Positions 60,126-64,000 of a stretch of DNA of 64,000 nt are shown piece after piece. The stretch spans positions 1 through 64,000 of the forward strand of contig NZ_SUMD01000009.1 in assembly GCF_005049235.1 (NCBI RefSeq). The letters are read 5' to 3'. How positions within the stretch are numbered: position 1 is the first letter of the stretch; the number at the start of each line of letters is the position of its first letter. The translations under genes and the position numbers were made by a program. The DNA is from Rhodococcus oryzae. Lineage in GTDB: Bacteria > Actinomycetota > Actinomycetes > Mycobacteriales > Mycobacteriaceae. A model generated the notes under the pieces. The model ran no database searches. It was not told the DNA's origin and saw nothing but the letters and a program-made list of their open reading frames with translations.

Positions 60126-61223
60126 GTGCGCATGGTCCTTGGGGGACGGGCCCGGCGATCGCGTGTCGTCGTCGCGGCGGGGTCCGCGGTGAACAGCGAG
60201 ACGTCGAAGCGATCGCGGCCGCGCCGCGTCCTCCGTGTTGTCGGTCGGGTGATCGCCGGCATCGTCGCTGTGGCCGTCATCGCCGTTGCGGTCTCGGCAG
60301 GCTTCCATCGGTGGCAGACACCGCGCGACAAGGCTGCCATCGAAGAGGCGATCGGACCCGTCCACCGCTATGTCGAGGTGGACGGACACCGGATGAGCGT
60401 CGCGGTCCAGGGATCGGGACCGCGCACCATCGTCCTGATGCCCGGCCTGGGCACGCCGGAACCTATCCTCGGCTTCGCCCCGCTGGCTCGTCGCCTGGCG
60501 GAGAAGAACACGGTGGTCACCGTCGAGTACTTCGGGCTGGGCCTCAGCGACGGCACCGATGCCCCGCGTACCAGCGAGGCGATCGTGACCGAGACGCGGG
60601 CCGCGTTGCGTGGTCTGGGGCTGAACGGCCCCTACGTCCTGATGCCCCATTCGATCTCGGGTCTGTACTCGACGTGGTGGGCCACGCACCGGCCGGACGA
60701 GGTCGCCGCCGTGGTGGGCCTGGACGACGAGCGTTACACCTCGGAAGGTGCCCAGGGCGACCCGGACTGGCCGGGCTGGATGTCCACCGTCACCTCTGTC
60801 GGCGGCATCCGGGACCTGCTCGCCCTGGACAAGCGCACCGACTACCTGGGGCTGGTGGCCGACTACCGGGAGAGCCTCGGCGACGCCGCCGAGTACACCC
60901 CGGACCAGCAGGACCGGTACCTGGGGGCGTACTCGTGGGTGTTGAACCCGACCATGCTGGATGAGGTTGCCCGCGGAGCGGAGAACGTGCGAGCGGCCGA
61001 GGGGGCCGTGTTCCCGCCGACGCTGCCGGTCCTGTCGATTCTGGCAGCCTCCTCGCTCGAGCTGGAACCGGAATGGGAGCCGTCGCACCACGCGACGATC
61101 AGCAACCCCGCGATCCAGCAGGTCACGATCCTCGACGGCCATCACTATCTGTTCCACGCTCAGGCGGCGACGATTGCCGCGCTGACGGAGCGCTTCCTCG
61201 ACGACCACGTCGAGGCGCCCTGA
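60126..61223 (+). CDS. Membrane-anchored alpha/beta hydrolase with atypical nucleophile motif
   Basis: A 365-residue protein with a basic N-terminus, one membrane segment (VIAGIVAVAVIAVAVSAGF, about residues 43-61) and an alpha/beta hydrolase domain. Visible are TIVLMPGLGTPEP (oxyanion loop), GLGLSDGTDAP, and the nucleophile region LMPHSISGLYS, in which the first Gly of GHSxG is Pro. A histidine base is likely in LDGHHYLFH. GTG 60126 follows AGGGGAGGGG with good spacing; GTG 60189 would give a shorter form. The product should face outside the cell. Confidence 0.78.
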   Translation: MRMVLGGRARRSRVVVAAGSAVNSETSKRSRPRRVLRVVGRVIAGIVAVAVIAVAVSAGFHRWQTPRDKAAIEEAIGPVHRYVEVDGHRMSVAVQGSGPRTIVLMPGLGTPEPILGFAPLARRLAEKNTVVTVEYFGLGLSDGTDAPRTSEAIVTETRAALRGLGLNGPYVLMPHSISGLYSTWWATHRPDEVAAVVGLDDERYTSEGAQGDPDWPGWMSTVTSVGGIRDLLALDKRTDYLGLVADYRESLGDAAEYTPDQQDRYLGAYSWVLNPTMLDEVARGAENVRAAEGAVFPPTLPVLSILAASSLELEPEWEPSHHATISNPAIQQVTILDGHHYLFHAQAATIAALTERFLDDHVEAP

Positions 61224-61302
61224 GCCCGTCGAATTGTGGTCTTGCTGATTTGAGTGATTCTGGGCCTGTCAGCGGTACCGGAAAGTGGGCACGATCTGGT
61301 GC

Positions 61303-61938
61303 ATGGAGCAGATCAGGAGATACACCGACCTCGCCAGAAGTGACCGATCCGATCTCGACGCGGTGCTCGATGCCGCGGCGGTGGGCACCCTCTCGACCGT
61401 GGCGGACGGACTGCCGTGGGTGGTGCCCATGCTCTACGCCCGTGACGGTGACCGCATCGTGCTGCACGGGTCGACGGGTGCCGGCGCCCTGCGGCACGTC
61501 GCAGCCGGCGCGCCAGTGGCGTTCTCCGTGACGATGCTCGACGGGATCGTGGTGGCGGACACCCTGTTCGACTCCACGGCCAACTATCGGTCGGCCGTCG
61601 TGCGAGGCCGCCTGACCGCATTCAGCGGGGACGGTGCGGTGGATGCCCTCGACTTGTTGTCCGATGCGCTGATTCCCGGCCGGAGCTCGGAGGTGCGCAC
61701 CCACACGAAGAAGGAGCTCGCGGCGACCCTGGCGATCGCCCTGCCGATCGAGCCGGGCTGCTGGACGGTCAAGGTGCGCGACGCGCCGCCGCCCGCGCCG
61801 TCGGCTGCCTCCGGCGACTGGGCGGGCGTGGTCCCGCTGCGGACCGTGGCCGGTGAGCCGGAACCCGCACCGTGGGTGGGGGAGGGTGTCCCGGAGCCGG
61901 AGTCTGTGCGCCGACTGGTCACCGCGGTGAGGGTGTGA
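61303..61938 (+). CDS. Pyridoxamine 5'-phosphate oxidase-like flavin-binding protein
   Basis: A 211-residue split-barrel protein of the PNPOx-like superfamily. It begins LARSDRSDLDAVLDAAAVGTLSTVADGLPWVVPMLYARDGDRIVLHGSTGAG, followed by ADTLFDSTANYRSAVVRGRL, both typical of the subgroup annotated as pyridoxamine 5'-phosphate oxidase family or nitroimidazole-resistance-like. It probably binds FMN or F420 and reduces a small molecule; PLP synthesis is unlikely. The start is ATG 61303. Confidence 0.85.
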   Translation: MEQIRRYTDLARSDRSDLDAVLDAAAVGTLSTVADGLPWVVPMLYARDGDRIVLHGSTGAGALRHVAAGAPVAFSVTMLDGIVVADTLFDSTANYRSAVVRGRLTAFSGDGAVDALDLLSDALIPGRSSEVRTHTKKELAATLAIALPIEPGCWTVKVRDAPPPAPSAASGDWAGVVPLRTVAGEPEPAPWVGEGVPEPESVRRLVTAVRV

Positions 61939-61964
61939 CGACCTCCATCGGTCAAACCCTCAGT

Positions 61965-61999
61965 GACAGCATGCTGTCTATATGACAGAATGCTGTCAT
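61965..61999. promoter_or_regulatory. Tandem MarR operators overlapping the DJ-1 start codon
   Basis: Site 1 is the palindrome GACAGCATGCTGTC (61965-61978). Site 2 has arms ATGACAG and CTGTCAT around AATG (61982-61999). Their centres are 19 bp apart and site 2 includes the first two bases of the DJ-1 start codon. The MarR gene at the end of the operon is the probable binder. Confidence 0.75.
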
Positions 62000-62624
62000 G
62001 AGGAACCAAGTGGTGCACCTGGCCATCTACGACACCCTCGCGGACTGGGAGACCGGTCACGCCATCGCGCACATCAACCAGCGCCAGTGGCAGCGCGAAC
62101 CGGGCCGCTACTCGGTATCCACCGTCGGGCAGACCCTGGACCCGGTGACCACCAACGGCGGCGTGCGCATGATCCCGGACCTCGTGCTGGCCGATCTCGA
62201 CCCCGAGGACAGTGCGATGCTGATCCTGCCCGGTGCCGACGCCTGGATCGGGGGCGACGCCTTGGCCCCGTTCGCGGCCAAGGCGCGCGCATTCCTCGAC
62301 GCGGGCGTGCCGGTCGCGGCAATCTGTGGCGCGACCTACGGGCTCGCCGGCGAGGGTCTGCTCGACGACCGTGACCACACCAGCAACGTCGCGTACTTCC
62401 TGGCCATGACCGGCTACGCGGGCGGTGGCCGGTACCGGGACGAGCCCGCGGTGACCGATCGGGATCTGATCACCGCGGGCGCGACGAACCCCGTCGAGTT
62501 CGCCCGCGAGATCCTGGCTCGCCTCGATGTCTACACCCCGGAGGTGCTCGACGCCTGGTATCGGCTGTACGCGCGTTCGGACGCGAGCGCCTTCGAGGTG
62601 TTGCAGGCGGCGAGCGCGCGATGA
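61998..62624 (+). CDS. DJ-1/PfpI family protein
   Basis: A 208-residue DJ-1/PfpI-fold protein. The nucleophile elbow is VAAICGATYGLA, with Cys at about residue 113; EA/E-type partners may be in LADWETGHAI (Glu18 region), as in the family. It may act as a small amidohydrolase, glyoxalase-like enzyme or redox sensor. The ATG at 61998 lies in the operator and no ribosome-binding site precedes it, implying a leaderless message. Its stop overlaps the start of a MarR gene (ATGA). Confidence 0.87.
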   Translation: MRNQVVHLAIYDTLADWETGHAIAHINQRQWQREPGRYSVSTVGQTLDPVTTNGGVRMIPDLVLADLDPEDSAMLILPGADAWIGGDALAPFAAKARAFLDAGVPVAAICGATYGLAGEGLLDDRDHTSNVAYFLAMTGYAGGGRYRDEPAVTDRDLITAGATNPVEFAREILARLDVYTPEVLDAWYRLYARSDASAFEVLQAASAR

Positions 62625-63067
62625 CCGAGCCGAAGCCGTCGGCGCTGCTCGCCGGCGCCGCCCTGACCGCGTTCCGGCTCAACGGCCAGTTCCTGGCGGT
62701 GGCGGAGCAGCTGGCCCGGCCCGCCGGTCTCACCGCCGCGTGGTGGCAGGTGCTCGGCGCGATCGTCGACGAACCACTGCCGGTCGCGGGCATCGCGCGG
62801 GCCATGGGCATCACCCGGCAGAGCGTGCAGCGGATAGCTGACCTGATGGTGGACAAGGGATTCGCGGAGTACCTGCCGAATCCCGCCCACCGCCGGGCCA
62901 AGCTGCTGCGGCTGACCGCCGAGGGTCGGGCGGCGATGCAGCGCATCACGCCCGACCAGCGCGCCTTCGCCGACCGGCTCGCGAATCAGCTGGGGGTCGA
63001 GGAATTCGGCCGTGCACTGGGGGCGCTGGAGCAGCTGTCGGCGGCCCTCGACGTGCTGGCGGACTGA
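62621..63067 (+). CDS. MarR family transcriptional regulator
   Basis: A 148-residue MarR regulator: LGAIVDEPLPVAGIARAMGITRQSVQRIADLMVDKGFAEYLPNPAHRRAKLLRLTAEG, with the wing HRR motif. It is co-translated with the DJ-1 gene and presumably autoregulates the operon through the tandem TGACAG-type sites upstream. Confidence 0.87.
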   Translation: MTEPKPSALLAGAALTAFRLNGQFLAVAEQLARPAGLTAAWWQVLGAIVDEPLPVAGIARAMGITRQSVQRIADLMVDKGFAEYLPNPAHRRAKLLRLTAEGRAAMQRITPDQRAFADRLANQLGVEEFGRALGALEQLSAALDVLAD

Positions 63068-63106
63068 CCCGCTGAGAGGGAGCCCGCTCCCGAATCCGTC
63101 AGCGGG
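63068..63106. terminator. Branched hairpin terminator
   Basis: CCCGCTGA pairs with TCAGCGGG, and inside it GGGAGC pairs with GCTCCC around two bases. The structure follows the MarR stop and overlaps the end of the convergent DUF6191 gene. Confidence 0.65.
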
Positions 63107-63419
63107 GGACGTCGCCGGCGTTGCGCAGCACGGCACGGTTCGATGCGATATCCACGCGCACCAGCGGCGGCGCCCCGTCCGCGTCGTCCTCGCGATGCAT
63201 CAGGGACACCTGGCGCTGCTCGAACTCGTGATGCTTCGAGCCCTGGAACATCGCCGTGACCTGCTCGAAGCCGGTGGCAGACACGGTGCGGCTACCACCG
63301 CGGCGGGTCCACGGCAGGAAACGGCCGCCGGTGAGGCGATTGAACAGGGTCTCGGCGAACGCGGCCAGGACGAGCAGGCACACCAGCCCCGGAATCGTCA
63401 TCGCGAACAACATCCCCAT
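63099..63419 (-). CDS. DUF6191 small membrane protein
   Basis: A 106-residue protein with one N-terminal membrane segment (MTIPGLVCLLVLAAFAETLF) and a cytoplasmic tail containing VSATGFEQVTAMFQGSKHHEFEQRQVSLMHREDDADGAPPLVRVDIASNRAVL, which matches the DUF6191 family pattern. Its function is unknown. ATG 63419 (MGMLFAM) or ATG 63413 (MLFAM) are the candidate starts. The gene is divergent from the aminopeptidase gene. Confidence 0.8.
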   Translation of the reverse strand: MGMLFAMTIPGLVCLLVLAAFAETLFNRLTGGRFLPWTRRGGSRTVSATGFEQVTAMFQGSKHHEFEQRQVSLMHREDDADGAPPLVRVDIASNRAVLRNAGDVPR

Positions 63420-63486
63420 GCGGTCCGAGTGTAGGCGCGATCTCGAGGATGTGGATCGGACGTCGGCGGTTCGGCATGCTGTTTCG

Positions 63487-64000
63487 GTGACCACGCGATA
63501 CCCGCCGATCGAGCCGAACGAATCGGGCCTGCTCGACGTGTCCGACGGGCATGTCCTCTACTGGGAGAGCGTCGGCGACCCCGGCGGGGTGCCGGTGCTG
63601 TTCCTGCACGGCGGTCCTGGCTCCGGCGCTGCCGCCGGTGCCCGACGGTATTTCGACCCGTCGCGGAGCCGGGCGGTGCTGTTCGATCAGCGTGGCTGCG
63701 GCCGCAGTCGCCCGCTCGCGGACGGACCGGACGCGGACCTCTCCTCGAATACCACCGCTCACCTGGTGGCGGACATCGAGCGACTGCGCGAACATCTGGG
63801 TATCGACCGGTGGATCGTGAGCGGGATCTCGTGGGGGGTGACGCTGGCACTGGCGTACGCGCAGCAGCACCCCGGCCGGGTGCCGGCGATGGTGCTCGGC
63901 GCGGTGACCGCAGGCACCCGCGTCGAGATCGACTGGATCACCCGCGCGATGGGGCGGGTATTCCCGCGGGAGTGGGAGCGATTCGTCGAGGGGGTGCCCG
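63487..64000 (+). CDS. Prolyl aminopeptidase-like alpha/beta hydrolase (3' end beyond window)
   Basis: The first 171 residues of a family S33 peptidase. Characteristic motifs are LFLHGGPGSGAA, VLFDQRGCGRSRP and the nucleophile elbow GISWG (usually GGSWG), with Ser at about residue 119. The family removes N-terminal proline from peptides in the cytoplasm. The start is GTG 63487. The Asp and His of the triad lie beyond the window end. Confidence 0.88.
   Translation, partial: MTTRYPPIEPNESGLLDVSDGHVLYWESVGDPGGVPVLFLHGGPGSGAAAGARRYFDPSRSRAVLFDQRGCGRSRPLADGPDADLSSNTTAHLVADIERLREHLGIDRWIVSGISWGVTLALAYAQQHPGRVPAMVLGAVTAGTRVEIDWITRAMGRVFPREWERFVEGVP

Noticed and set aside
1-64000. CRISPR arrays, tRNA/rRNA genes, insertion sequences and attachment sites
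   Set aside because: I saw no regularly spaced repeats, cloverleaf-like sequence, transposase motif or terminal repeat pair. A tRNAscan-SE and ISfinder search would be needed to exclude weak cases.

Overview
The window is high-GC, densely coded actinobacterial DNA, most likely chromosomal sequence from a mycolic-acid-producing member of the Mycobacteriales (Gordonia/Rhodococcus/Nocardia type). Pointers are an Rv0338c-like membrane iron-sulfur reductase, a KshA-like Rieske protein, a mycofactocin-coupled type SDR, an F420-type luciferase-like oxidoreductase, a FadE34-like double acyl-CoA dehydrogenase, a PtpB-like secreted phosphatase, an ECF42 sigma factor, and frequent GTG starts with ATGA/GTGA gene overlaps. 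I saw no rRNA, tRNA, CRISPR array, transposase, integrase or phage gene. The genus assignment is inference.

Layout. 0-5.6 kb: partial Fe-S reductase, Rieske protein, truncated haemoglobin, HD-domain protein and amidase (all minus) with a divergent TetR gene. 5.6-15.2 kb: PtpB-like phosphatase, a phosphotransferase/unknown pair under a TetR gene with a perfect operator, a secreted alpha/beta hydrolase, RsgA, a DUF305-LVIVD operon and another TetR gene. 15.2-22.8 kb: XRE-cupin regulator/MFS exporter, the DGPF-ECF42 pair with a matching promoter, then an overlapping IclR, CoA-transferase and citryl-CoA-lyase-like cluster. 22.8-31.8 kb: NAD(P)-binding proteins, a second IclR gene, a TetR/DUF4386 pair with twin operators, and a MarR unit whose gene is flanked by two genes carrying near-identical operators. 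31.8-41.5 kb: MmyB-type XRE/FMN reductase, a thioesterase, a TetR/metal-hydrolase/9-TM membrane protein unit, a serine hydrolase lipoprotein, and a TetR-flavin monooxygenase-SDR operon. 41.5-46.2 kb: GH3 beta-glucosidase with a strong terminator, TetR, and a secreted alpha/beta hydrolase.

46.2-56.1 kb is a divergent lipid or steroid-type acyl-CoA degradation locus. Leftward run an ALDH-like protein with damaged catalytic motifs, a thiolase and an SDR. Rightward run TetR, an LLM oxidoreductase, enoyl-CoA hydratase, SDR and a double-domain acyl-CoA dehydrogenase. It ends in a chimeric gene remnant: the start of an SMP-30/gluconolactonase gene, frameshifted and then joined to the 3' end of a long-chain acyl-CoA synthetase gene. 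56.1-64 kb holds a secreted amine oxidase with its TetR and an 18-bp palindromic operator, an unknown secreted protein, a membrane-anchored alpha/beta hydrolase, a PNPOx-like protein, a DJ-1/MarR operon whose start codon lies inside a tandem operator, a DUF6191 protein and a partial prolyl aminopeptidase.

The theme is accessory catabolism under local control: nine TetR, two IclR, two MarR, two XRE regulators and one ECF sigma factor, most beside the enzymes they probably regulate, and many with visible palindromic operators. The most unusual observations are the SMP-30/acyl-CoA synthetase scar, the active-site-poor ALDH homologue, the CoA-transferase/citryl-CoA-lyase module, the shared MarR operator pair and the DJ-1/MarR tandem operator.
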